Both the position numbers and the translations under genes were made by a program. The notes below the pieces were generated by a model. The model made no database searches. It had not been told where the DNA came from and saw only the letters and a list, made by a program, of their open reading frames with translations. A stretch of 64,000 nucleotides of DNA from Grammothele lineata (lineage: Eukaryota; Basidiomycota; Agaricomycetes; Polyporales; Polyporaceae), in the NCBI GenBank assembly GCA_002150815.3, contig NDFF03000093.1, positions 62,001-126,000 on the forward strand. Direction: 5' to 3'. Shown here piece after piece: positions 36,577-47,309 of this stretch (position 1 is the stretch's first letter; every line of letters starts with the position of its first letter).

Positions 36577-37666
36577 CGTGACGCGTGGACTGACCGAATC
36601 GCGAAGACTTCATACTCCGCTTCTTACCGTGTGGCGCTGGGACGGCCGGGCGAGGTCAGCTCTGCTCCGTCACTCGCGTCGGGTCGTCGGGTCGTCGGGC
36701 GTGTGCGCGTCGCGTTTCCTGCCGGCAGCCGTCGTGGATGCCAGGCGCAGCTGCGTTCCGAGAGGAGAGCAAAACATAGGAGGTCCGTGCTGTCACCACT
36801 AATAAGCACACCCACACAGCGCTACGACGTCGACGCCAACGGCGCCAGACGCGTCCTCCTCCCGCCGCCCGGCCTCCCCCAAGTCCCCCGTCTCCTCCTC
36901 GAGTCCTTTCCCCAGCCCAACCCCAACCGGTCTCTTTTCGTCGCCGCATAAACCGCTCTCCCGGCGGGGCGCGCGACGGGGTCGCCTTCCAGACTCGGAC
37001 CACGATTCCATCAGATTCAGGACGTTTGTCTCGATCTCCTCTGTCCGCGATCTTCCGGCCCTATAAGTAAGCCTAAGCCCGATGTGCAAACACTCGTCGC
37101 GCTCAGCCTCCGCCACACGACCTTAGCATCTATCATGGCAGTACGTGCTCGAGTTTTTCTGTACGCCACTAGGTTGCGCTGACGGCGGATGTAGTACAGT
37201 AGGAACCTCCTTCGGCATCCTCGCACGAGGAAGTAAGGCCCGCCACCAATTGTCGCCAACACCGTGCGCGCTGTCGCGCTCGCACAGATTGGTACGTGCC
37301 GGCGGTCTCGGAGGATGACCGCGGTGATTAGAGATGGTAGGTGGGCTACGCAAGTTTATCTGAGAGCTCTAACTACGGCGCGGGGTTCCACGACTACGAG
37401 CACGAGCAGTGAGAACGCGGAAGGTGGCACTGTAACAGACTCGGAAACATCCGCTGCGGCCACCCCGGTCATGCAGCCACTGTCCGAGGTGATGTGGAGG
37501 GCCTGCGTTCGATACAGCTGGGTAAGAGGCAGGGGCTACAGCTTGATACTTCCATTTCCCAGCTTCCGGAGCCCCTTGTCTACACTGACTCCGAAACCTT
37601 CGGACGGCAGTCGCTGTCGTTGTCAGGTTTCAAGTTCGCAATCCTGATCCACAGTAAGGGCGTCTA

Positions 37667-37965
37667 CCTGATGCGTGAATAGGGCGTACTTAACACTTAT
37701 CGGTATGCGCTCAGCGCGAGTCGCCCCTGACGCGGACGCCCGCGCAGCGCGCTCCGAGAGGATCGCAGGCGTTCTATCATCGAGGATATCTTAACTCGTT
37801 ACCCCTACCAATCTACAAGCATGGTGAACGAACGTCTCCTGTACGTGAATAGGATTTTGTCGCTCTGCCCTCATCGCTGAAATACGAGGCACCCCTAGCA
37901 CCTCCTTCAGCATGCTCAGAGGGGATTGTAGGCGTCTGATCGAAAATGTCTTAACTGGTAGCGGG
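37667..37965. repeat. Diverged tandem duplication, unit about 130 bp, offset 160-170 bp
   Basis: Landmarks repeat in order: CCTGATGCGTGAATAGG (37667 on) and CCTGTACGTGAATAGG (37838 on); then GAGAGGATCGCAGGCGT and AGAGGGGATTGTAGGCGT; then ATATCTTAACTCGTTA and ATGTCTTAACTGGTA. No coding function is evident in either unit. The origin could be an old gene fragment or unclassified repeat. Confidence 0.5.
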
Positions 37966-38383
37966 CGATCACCCCGACTGTGTACGTCGTCCGCCCAACC
38001 CGCGCGAGCCTCGGGCCGATGACCAGAGGGACGGATTTTGAAGACGCGGGAGTACCGTTCTCGTAGACCTGTTAGGATGCACAAAGACGACTCGGAGGTA
38101 CGCCACATCGAGCTTTCTACGTCGTGTGTAAGACATGGCCGCCACACCGATCTTGCAAGTTCGAACGTCTCTGCGATAGTCCGCTCGAGATAAGGTCTCA
38201 CAGCCGGGACACCCTATCATATACATTATACGTGGGTCTCGGCAGAGAGCAGTCATGGATGGCTTATTCAGTCACGCATGTCGCTCATGCGCCGAGTGTA
38301 GAAGCAATTCATTCAAGAGTACGATGGTCAGCACAATCCAAATCAGTTACAATACAAGTAGTCCGGTGGAGCTGTATCGCAGC

Positions 38384-39563
38384 TTAGAGCGTACTGTCGG
38401 CTTCCTTGTCACGAAGTCCAGACACGTCTCTAACGATATGTTCGAGGTTATCGGTGAAGCAGTCTGTGGCGGCTAGCCCGTCCTCGGTCAGAAATGCGTG
38501 CTCCATGTCAACGAGGCGGTACGGATAGACACCGGAGGTACCGTCAGCCGCCAACAGCGGCTGAGTTTCGGTGGCATCGTGGCCGGGAAGCGTGCAAATA
38601 TTCGCCGCCCTCCAGTCCCCATGTGCTGCATATCGTCTGTCGTACATTTCGTGGCGCATTCTCTTTAGAGTTTCCCTGGATAAAAGACGTCGTGAGATGT
38701 AGATCAAGAAGCACTCGAAGGTCGTCCGGAGAGGGGGCGAATCCTCACTTTAGGTCCTCGATGTTGGCAGGGAGATGAGGCCCAGGAACGGACAGCGATG
38801 GTCCGAGTTTCTCGAGGAGGAGTATGTTCAGGCTCGCGTTCGCGTTCGGCAACAGGAACTCGTCGAATTCGCGCGGCCACGAGATGTCGTCTACGTTCTG
38901 CTCCCAAGGGACGACGGTGCACTTCATTAGGTTGACGCGACGACGGAAGTAGCCGAAGCACCGGGCGACGATCAAGCCCTGCAGACTTCGGAGGTGGGTA
39001 TACATTGCGGCCTCTTGCGCTAGCGAGCGTCCATTGCGCTCGTGTGCGACCTTGATGGCGAGCGGGGGTAGCTTGATTCCGGCGGGAAACTCGTGGGCGT
39101 TGGTGACGTCGACATTCCACACGGTAGCCCTCAAGCGAGGCTCAATCTTGTTATCCTCGTCTTCCTCAGCCGAGTCCAATTGACTGATCCTAGCGCCAAG
39201 CCTGAGAGAAAGTTTGGGTATGGTAACAGGCTGGCCGCCGGCCTCCTTGGACGGTGTCGATGCGAGTATTTTCTTAGCTTCCGGGCTCCAATCCCCTTCA
39301 TAATTCTCTACCACTGGTTCGAGGTGAGGTCCTGCCCCAACCGTGAAGTCTCCAGAAGTGAAGCTTCCGTCATGGTTGAGCTTCAGGAAATTGCTGAGGG
39401 AGATAGATTCTATCACGATATTCTGTTCGATGTAGTGGCAGTCACGGGTTGTACGCCATGACAGCCATGCGACAGCAATCAGCTCAGAGACTTTCCGCAC
39501 CCCAAAGAAAAGCTTCACCTGGATCAACTGGTTGGGCATGGTGTAATGAGCTTGGGTTGTCAA
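38384..39563 (-). CDS. Protein kinase-like protein (basidiomycete-type)
   Basis: Two exons, complement(38384..38675, 38749..39563), sum in frame to 368 residues. Kinase-like landmarks: LAIKVAHERNGRSLAQEAAM with the candidate ATP-anchoring lysine K171 and alpha-C glutamate E184; a catalytic-loop equivalent HGDWRAANI (D292, N297) just after the intron; and RLVDMEHA, where D328 would be the metal-binding aspartate in place of DFG. The HGD...N form is common in basidiomycete kinase-like families. It may be active, but a glycine-rich loop is not obvious. The N-terminal 130 residues are unrecognised, and residues 16-60 may hide a mis-called intron. A TATATAA box at 39625-39631 precedes it. It is divergent from the unknown gene at 40384. 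Confidence 0.6.
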
Positions 39564-39624
39564 GGGGAGAGAGAAACTGCACTTGATAGAGGTTCAAGAT
39601 GCGGAAGCAGAAGAGTGACAGCAG

Positions 39625-39631
39625 TTATATA
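39625..39631 (-). promoter_or_regulatory. TATATAA box of the kinase-like gene
   Basis: Read on the minus strand, TATATAA lies 62-68 bp upstream of the ATG at 39563. The short distance supports that ATG as the true start. Confidence 0.5.
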
Positions 39632-39772
39632 CCTGTTCTACGAGACTTCTGAGAACCCTGAAACTGATGGAGCGTAGTGTCAGACACGGAAGCCTTCTGT
39701 CGTACCACAATGATAGTTATCCGAAGCGGCACCTTCATCGATCATGTCCACAAAATTCGTACGTTTACACAC

Positions 39773-39776
<4 letters not shown>

Positions 39777-39806
<30 letters not shown>
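39777..39806. repeat. (CA)15 microsatellite
   Basis: Fifteen uninterrupted CA dinucleotides, preceded by a shorter CACACA stretch at about 39768. Likely length-polymorphic between strains. Confidence 0.97.
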
Positions 39807-39809
<3 letters not shown>

Positions 39810-40280
39810 TTGCTCCTTACGGGTTTTCCGAGACGGGATCTTGTTGTCTGACGCTTGACTGATCAACGAGATACGAAGTACAAAAGCGCTGTGGTTTCAG
39901 TAGCCCACAGTATGCCGCGAGTGGCGTCGGCGGACCAGTGCTATGGCGTACACCTTTCTCTTGGCGACCCGGGCAGCGGCCCGTCCAGCACTTGCACCAG
40001 TGGCGGCCTCCACAAATGCACTCACCAAACGGTTTTAACTCCTCTCAGAAAGATGCGCTTACTTCAACGCAAACAACGTAGGTACTCGTATGTATGTTTG
40101 AGCTTCAAGCCGCGCGTACCTGGTAACTGTATCAACGGGTAATATCAGTTTCACCAATGCGTCTCAGTAGAGGGGCGGAACAAGCCTTCCTGGGAGTTGA
40201 CATGATACACCTTACAGTGTGCATGTGAAGCTGTTGCTCGTCACTAACGAGCGAGTACACTCACTCTACCATACATGCAG

Positions 40281-40288
40281 TATAAAAG
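40281..40288 (+). promoter_or_regulatory. TATAAAAG box of the gene at 40384
   Basis: A perfect TATAAAAG lies about 100 bp before the ATG at 40384, and pyrimidine-rich sequence follows. It supports this gene being transcribed. Confidence 0.6.
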
Positions 40289-40383
40289 CAACCACACATC
40301 TCATCCTTGAGTTGCACAACTGACATCGCCCTAAGCCCTTCCTTGAGTATCCCAGCACTGTACGCACTCATCTCTACCGCACC

Positions 40384-42095
40384 ATGGCACAGACTCTTCA
40401 GTCGTCGAGAGGCTTTGAGCACCTCTACATTCCACACCTTTTTTATCAAAACCCTCCAATTGAAACTCCAACCACCTCCGATGGTCGTACTCTGAATGGC
40501 CCTCTTCAAGCAGCATTCAACTTTCCTGTGCCTCAAGAGACCAAGCTTTCACCCATTGTTCGCATTCCCACCCTATCAACGCAATCTAGAAGTGTCACAA
40601 CGCCTGCTCATGACGTCAAAAGTCTTCCTGAGGCACAGAGACTCAAGAAGCTGAAACGCTGTCCGCAACTGAATGTACTACTGCGTCAATATGCGGACCC
40701 GGATGGGGACGGAATACTAGTGCCCGAGACAGGACCGGGAAGAGAGTTACTTAACCGAATCTGCGACGGATCTCGAGGCCCATTGCCTACTCACTTGACC
40801 ACTGCAGGACCTGGTCAAATGGAGTGGCCCTCTGCTGATCAACAGGCAAAAGCTATATGCAAGCTTAGAGGATGGATGGAGATGCATATGTTTAGGGAAC
40901 CAAAGGCAGTGACATCAGAAGCCGGTGTTCAAGATGAAGTTGTGAAACAGCTTCACTCAGTTGTAGAACATATGCTGAAGGTAACTGAGGGTTCATTCAC
41001 TGGAACGAAAGTCGCAGTAGATATCTGACACACGATTTCACACTAGACCCGTTACCCTATCCTTGAAGTAACTGTCAATGATCTCCTTGCTGTTGGAATG
41101 GTGAATGAGTTGGAAGCTGAAAAACTGCGGCTAATCCTGGAAAACGGGTCACACGGATATCTTATATTTCCCTTCATCGGAAGAGCAACAAATCCTATGA
41201 ACTCAAAAAAAGGTCGAACAGCAAGTGGGCTCCCGGACTTCCTGTTACTTGTACGGCCAGGGACCTCTGAGAGCCAGAAAAAAGCCTTAGCTGAGATCCT
41301 TCTCCGTTTCAACTCCGGCGCACAAGAAGAAGCAGCTTCGTCTGGTAATCATGAAGAATTGGTACAATCGGGAGAACATGATAGCATTCAATCGGAAGAC
41401 ACTAGTGTGAGGCGATCCGACAGACACCGTGTATTGGCAGGCGATGTCGTTCAGGAGAGACGCGTCCAGTTCAATCAAAACACTAGAAGCAACACGGTTG
41501 ATCCCACATCGAAAGACAGTTCAACCGCCACGTCTCCCGTCTCCGTGCAAGATGAGGTTTCAGAAAATCGAAACACGACTACGGAAGCTACAAAGCTTTG
41601 TTGGGATATTTCTATTGAAGTCAAAACCAGTTGGAGCTATCCCGACAGTGTATTTAAAGACATTTTGGATGGTGTGGAATGTATGGTTGCTCCTAAGCGA
41701 GGAGAGCAATCCGATACGTTCAGGTGGCAGAATAGCCAGAAGTCGAAGCCGAAGCAAGTGTCCACGCTCATGCAGGTAAGAGACCCCGTGTCCGTAGCCG
41801 GAATCCACCATAGCTAATAAATATGGAACTTGATACCCCTCACGCGCAGATCTGGGGAGAGATGATATTCTATCAATGCAACTGGGGCTATATCACCAAT
41901 GGGTCCAAAGTCATGGTTTACGCAAAAACGGGCCCAAAAGAATTGACATTGGGAGAACTGATGGAATGGGAGGATCCAAATTTGGTGCAAACGATATTTG
42001 GCCTGTGTTGCGCCGCGATAGACGAAAGTATCCGCCCTGGACTGCGTCAATTCTTGTGCGAAGACTCCGTGCCTATTCAATATCATGCGCGGTAG
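40384..42095 (+). CDS. Unknown protein with a split PD...ExK-like pattern
   Basis: Three exons (40384..40980, 41047..41775, 41850..42095) join in frame to 523 residues. The first intron is supported because splicing reads HMLK|TRYPILEVTVNDLLAVGM without the TGA met by reading through. I do not recognise the family. Visible features: a Pro/Ser-rich N-terminus; KLKRCPQLNVLLRQYADPD; a helical stretch around residues 217-235; ASGLPDFLLLV with PD at 262-263; a low-complexity acidic and serine-rich segment of about 90 residues; and CWDISIEVKTSW with E390-V-K392. Hydrophobic strand-PD followed by hydrophobic strand-ExK is the arrangement of PD-(D/E)XK nuclease folds, but the spacing is unusually long. 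Base composition is AT-richer than its neighbours. It has a good TATA box and is divergent from the kinase-like gene. Confidence 0.6.
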
Positions 42096-42242
42096 ACATG
42101 GGCGACTCCGTTGGAAGCACGGAAGACCCGTTTGTACAACATGTAATGATATAACGAGACGTGTGCTGTTTATTCAGAAGAGTTTTGGAATGTATGTATT
42201 CACCCAGGACTGACACTACCCACATGCCGACTGCCAGTGGAC

Positions 42243-44281
42243 TTATGATGGTAACGGAGTCAAGGGCGGTAGTCCATACCCGCTTCCTCCCACATCAATG
42301 TCTATAATCCGTGTCCCTGCCTCAGCCCCGGCGCTCATCGTCAGCCGCATCCGCCGCTCCGGATCACCAAACTCTTTAACACCGCCCTCCCAGCCAGAGA
42401 TAGGCATAAGTTTGTAGTCGTCGTCATCAAACTGCACGCCGGCATGCACGTCCTCGTAATAGTAGGCACGGCCGAAGTGTGGGTTCCGCCGTATGGCGGA
42501 GAAGTGCACAGTGAACTTCTCTACTATCTGCGGAGCAGAAGCGGTGGGGTCTTCGAGTGTCGTTGATGAAAACTCAGAGGAAATCTGAGAGAGATTGGAG
42601 GGAGTGGGCTCGTCCATGTGAAACTTGCGCTACATCTTCCAGTACCTTCAGGATCAAGCAATAAATGAGGGCAGGTATCGATTTTGATCGCGTCCGTGGG
42701 TGATAACCAAGGCAATGTTAGCAAGAATCCTGCGTGACGCAACTTCCCAAGGACCCATCTTGGGATAGTAGGGAGAGCATTGCTACGCGCGATCTCGGAC
42801 ACACGAGAATTGGGGGTAGAAGTGAAAGTCGCTAAGGTAGGGAAATATTCGCGCGCGGGGTACCCGCCTAAAGTGTGGCTGATGTAAATCTCTGACCACT
42901 CCGCAACGAGCTCGTCCGCGCCATTACCGAGGCCAACTTCGGTCGGCCATGCGGGGGTATTGGCTTGCCGTGGGTCGACGTAGACGAGGCGGTCGCAGAA
43001 CAGCATTCCGATCTCACGGTCGAGACGACGTTGAAGCGGAGCCGAGAGTCTAACGGCGTAGAGGGGGAGAGTACCTTCGGTACTGCATCTGTGGAGGAAA
43101 AGACCGAGAAATTGGTGACCTTCCTTGCAGGCGAGAACGGCGATGGCAGGGATGTCTGGAATGCGCAGATCTCTGAGGTAAATTAGTGGTAGCTTGGCAT
43201 GGATGCCGTAGCTGGTGAGCGTGAACGTTGGGATATCTGGACGGATTCGCGGTGGTGGCTGTGAAGACGAGGATGAAGAAGTGAAACATATCAGAGGTGT
43301 CGGAGAGACCTACGCCTTTGAGTTCTCCGGCAGCAGTATTTATTGCGCGCGCAAGTTGGATCTTCGAAACGAAAGCAGAGACGGCGTCGGGATATTGCTC
43401 CAATGGTAGAGGTTCGGGTGATCCATAACATCCCCCCAACGTCATAAAGGGCGCGGAGCTCGGCGCAAGAAGGCCATCTCGTCGCGGAGACTATCCATGA
43501 GATATGCACCCCACGCAAAAAGCGTCTGGTCTGTAGACACCTTCATAATCTCCTCTTGTCGCCTTCGGAACGCATTCTCGCCTTCACCATACATCGTCGG
43601 CATGTTGACGCCGAATAAGCCCATGAGCGAGTACGCGCGGTCTTCGACACGGGTCGTGTCACGCCTGCGTGCCCACAGAAGCCATCGGATATTGCTGGTG
43701 CGAGCGAACGCGCTCGGAGTTGTGAGGACCTCTACCGAGATCCCGGTAACGGATGAAATGAGCTTTGCAAGCGTGACCTTGGTGCCGATCGTCTCCCAGT
43801 CCTTTGTCACAAACATCACCGCGGTAGGTGCGATAAGCTCTTGAAGAGTCCACCCTCGAGTGAACCATCGACTGCCCTTGAACTCCCTTTCACGCACTGC
43901 ACCCATATCGGAGTAAAAAGCAACATCGCAGAGGTGAGCGATACAAAGGTCGGCTCGGGAGTACCAGGCAAACATGGAATTGATTGCTTCGGAGAGTTCG
44001 GCACTGCTGTCCTTGTTGATACAGCACGTGTCGACCCATGCCCAGCTATACCCAAGGGAGGCCGCCAACGCGCAAAAGCGAGATATCTTGTCAGAGACGC
44101 AGGCCCAAGAGTCAACGCCAGCAACACCTTTCCTCGTATTTTCAGTGATCATCGTCGTTACATCGTGGAAATTTTGCTCGCTATCGTTCCAGACGTGCGA
44201 GAGGATAGCGTATGGAGGGGTATCGCTGTGATGACTGTTGAAGTCTCGCATTTCAAGATGACGAGTGTTCAGCAGCCGCAT
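42243..44281 (-). pseudogene. HET-domain gene 1, frameshifted
   Basis: Starts MRLLNTRHLEMRDF and carries a full HET domain: PPYAILSHVWNDSEQ, WAWVDTCCINKDSSAELSEA, INSMFAWYSRADLCIAHL, WFTRGWTLQELIAP, DRAYSLMGLFGVNMPTMYGE and AFRRRQEEIM. After DEMAFL the frame is lost near 43466; one extra base would restore APSSAPF and continue into EPLPLEQYPDAVSAF. An in-frame 55-nt intron (43259..43313) then joins PPPRIRPDIPTFTLTSYG. A second unexplained frame change falls at about 42590-42640, between LLLDPEG and PHFGRAYYYEDVHAG; no standard intron joins these. The C-terminus keeps GGSGYGLPPL. HET proteins trigger incompatibility cell death when partner alleles differ. The HET domain itself is intact, so a truncated 279-residue product remains possible. 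Confidence 0.7.
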
Positions 44282-44776
44282 TCTCCGCTACGGATTAACA
44301 AAGGAGACAAATTTCCTTTCAGACGGCCCGAAGTCAGCATAGTGTTTGATCTGTTGCGTGGACAAATGTTACCCTGTCTTGAAATCGAGTCTGTGGAAAG
44401 ACGTCGTGCCGCGTCATAGTGGGGCCGAAAGTTTAGAGGAGGAAATGCGTACGTTTCACCTATTTTGAGGGTTCTACGGGGGAGTATGATCAGTTCGGGA
44501 AGTCTGAGGCAACCAATAGGTTATTCGCGGTGCTTCGCTGTGCGGCCCTACAAGCCTGAGCACTCGGAAGGGCGGCGACAATATCATCAGCGTCAGACAA
44601 GGTAGGATACGGTCGTCGGAGTCCGGCGTCCGCCGATGTGTCACGTGAGGCTGTAAGTATGTATTTGGCGCTGGCGCTTAAAATTAGCACCTCGGCGCTA
44701 GCTGCAGAACCTGTTGACTTTGACGAACATTGACTCGGCCATTGATATACAGTACGTTCATTCACGATCAATAAAA
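44282..44776. other. Promoter region of HET gene 1
   Basis: About 500 bp between HET genes 1 and 2, both on minus. No gene or clear motif is seen, apart from short AT-rich stretches near 44640-44770. Confidence 0.5.
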
Positions 44777-46793
44777 CTACAAGGATACCAATGGAGGTAA
44801 ACCGAAAGCACTTCCCCCTACCTCAATCTCTAGAGCTGGGAACTCCTTCCCCTCCCATTCAAGATAGACGTAAACCATCCGCTCCGAATCTTGGTCGATG
44901 AACAGTCGCCGGTCATCCTCCCAATCTTCGATAGGGATCAAGGCGCACTTCTCCTGGTCGAAGGTGACCCCGACTCTGAGATGCGAGTAGATCTGGCCCC
45001 GGCGTATCTCTCGACGGTAAGCCGCCACTTGTAGTTCGAAAGCCCTCTCTCGCGCGCCATCTTGACGTGACAAGGTCATCCATGGGACGACGCTAAGACA
45101 TTCTCCATCGCCTTTGGCTGGGGTTGTGTACTCTGAGAGGGGTAAAGGGCATCTAGGATCGTGAGGCCTATTGTGTGTGTTTGGTGACGACAAGGAAGAC
45201 CCGCCGAATCGGCCGTCTATTGGAGCCAGGAAGAGACCGTCGCGTTGCAGTCGATTAATGAATAAACCAGGGATGTGTGGCATATCACCTTTGTTAGGAA
45301 AGGCAGGTGGGTCTAAATTCTGAAGCATCGGTCTTGCGTAAGGACTTCCGCCAATGCTGGGGCTGATATATATCTCCTCCCAGCTGACCGTGAGCTCGGT
45401 CCTGCCGTCTGCAAGACCAACATCTACCGGCCACCTGGGCAAAGGTGAAGAATGCGGGTCCGCGCTCGCGTGAACTACTCTCGAAATTACGATCTCGCCG
45501 CCGTTCGGTTGACGCTCAGCTTGGAGAATGGGATTGAGGCCGACGCCGTAGAGAGGTAAAGACGCCACTCGGGTACACTGGTGTAATAACAGGCCGACGA
45601 ATCTTTGCCCGTTTTCGCACGCAAGGACTGCTATGGCGGGCGGATCCCGAGCTGATAGGGTATTGCTGGCTCGCTTGGCTCGAATGAGAGGAAGCCGCGC
45701 GCGCACACCATGGCTCGTGACAGTGAAGGTGGGTACGTCGTGCGGGATTCGCGGGAGCTTCTACAGAAGTTCCAGCGGCCGACATGGAAACATGGCATGA
45801 TGAACTCACGGGTTTTCTCTTATTTCGCCGGGCGTTGGCCACTTGCACAGTATGTAACAGCGTTACGAAAGCATCAACGGCATCCGGGAGTTTCCCCAGA
45901 GGGAGCGGAGTAGGACATGAGTGCGAGAGGTTCCATGTTAGCTCATCAAACCTATGGAGGAGGAGACCCGGCTGCCAAGAAAACTTCTCGTCGTGGCTAA
46001 AGAGCGAATCGACGTCTGAAGGACCCCACGCAAAGAGAGTGTGGTCGGTGGAACCCTTCAAGATCTCCTCCTGTAATCGTTGAAACGCACGCCCTTCACC
46101 TTCTCCATAGAGAGTTGCCATGTTGACGTCGAAGATACCCATGAGTGAATAGGCTCGGTCCTCGCCTCTAGTGGTCTTCCGCTTGCTCGCCCACACAAGC
46201 CGCCGCAGCACCCCGACAGCCCGTATAGCCCTCGGATTCTTGAGGACGGCAGTGTCAACTCCGGTGATTGACGTTACGGAACGAGCCAGCGTGAATTTGG
46301 TACCGATGATGTCCCATGACTTAGACACAAAGATGAGATGCTCGGGGGCGATCAGCTCCTGGAGAGTCCATCCACGAGTAAACCACGTGCTTGACCAAAA
46401 TGCCTCTTCGAAGGACGGCGCGTGGCGGACAACATCGACGTCGCGGAGATACGCAATGCACACGTCTGCTGTCGTGTACCACAGGAACATGGAATTGATC
46501 GCCTCGGATAGCTCGGCGCTGCTTTCTCTATCGATGCAGCAGGTGTCGGCCCATCCCCATTTATATCCGAGCTCTGCGGCGAGTTTGCAGAAGCCAACAA
46601 TCTTTGGAGATATTCCGCTCGATGCAGGATCAAAGTCCTCGTCGCGTACGTAGGAATGAACCGTGAGCGTGTGCGCGGAGAACTCCCGAAATGTTTGTTC
46701 GTACGAGTCCCAGACTTGTGATAAGATGGCGTAAGGAGGCGGGGAGGGGCCAAACTCCTGAATATCGAATGTGCGTGTGTTGATCAGGCGCAT
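44777..46793 (-). CDS. HET-domain (heterokaryon incompatibility) protein 2
   Basis: Two exons, complement(44777..45760, 45810..46793), sum to 655 residues. The HET domain occupies about residues 1-250: MRLINTRTFDIQEF, PPYAILSQVWDSYEQ, WGWADTCCIDRESSAEL, STWFTRGWTLQELIAPE, DRAYSLMGIFDVNMATLYGE and FQRLQEEILKGSTDHTLFAW. The 49-nt intron joins KRKP|KLPRIPHDVPTFTVTSHG. The C-terminal region (about residues 330-655) has AIAVLACENGQRFVGLLLHQ and ends GGSAFGLPPLVSL; it is shared with HET genes 1 and 3 and may be the recognition part. HET domains act in allorecognition cell death. No NACHT or repeat domain is attached. The gene appears intact. Confidence 0.88.
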
Positions 46794-47309
46794 AGAGACC
46801 TACAACATGACGATATATCCCTTTAGACCTGTCGTAAGGACCATCGATGGTCCCGGCAACATACCTATAACGTACTGCGCCCTGAGCTTATCTTCAATAT
46901 TTGTTCGCTTCTGATCAGTGGTGTCCTAAATGATACGCTGCTTGAATCGGTGGCAGCAAAAACAGTAACTTTGAAATGTGAGCACACTCACCCTGAGTAT
47001 AAGGGATTTGACAAGTCGTATGGGCGGTTATTAACCAGACGTCCGTCAGGCACGCCCCCGCGACAATTGCCATTTGGAGCTCCCACAGTCGGGCTGGCGG
47101 TGGCGATAGAGTGCAAGTATCCGGGAGCTGTGCTCTAGGCACATTTGAGACTTGCTATATGGCAAACGCATACCTTATTCACCTCAGTGAGAATCTCAGA
47201 CGATACCTTCTGTACATTGGCGCACGCCAATATTAGAGTAGCAACAGAGTCGACACATGCTATTTCAACTTCCACAGCAGACCACATGCATTGCTCGCCT
47301 TCGCACAAG
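46794..47309. other. Intergenic region between HET-2 and the hydrolase
   Basis: About 515 bp: the HET-2 promoter and the 3' flank of the hydrolase. No gene or repeat is recognised. Confidence 0.5.

Larger units (their letters stand above)
36488..38383. other. Long intergenic region upstream of the acyl-CoA synthetase
   Basis: About 1.9 kb. It holds the synthetase promoter with a purine tract (36500-36576), a TATAAG string near 37060, and a diverged tandem duplication at 37667-37965. No complete gene is recognised. An ATG at 37135 followed directly by a GTACGTG donor-like string was examined as a possible small spliced gene, but no downstream exon joined convincingly. Confidence 0.45.
39564..40383. 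other. Divergent promoter region with a CA microsatellite
   Basis: About 820 bp between the kinase-like gene (-) and the unknown gene (+). Each side has its own TATA box (39625-39631 on minus; 40281-40288 on plus). A CA dinucleotide run sits between them. No gene is seen inside. Confidence 0.6.

Noticed and set aside
37060..37300. Possible small spliced gene (TATAAG, ATG at 37135 followed by a GTACGTG donor)
   Set aside because: The tempting downstream stretch GTSFGILARGSKA could not be joined in phase with any acceptor, and no family was recognised.
41017..41046. 30-nt intron GTAGAT...CACTAG in the unknown gene at 40384
   Set aside because: Too short. A 66-nt intron from 40981 with a CTGAC branch-like site uses the same acceptor and keeps the frame.
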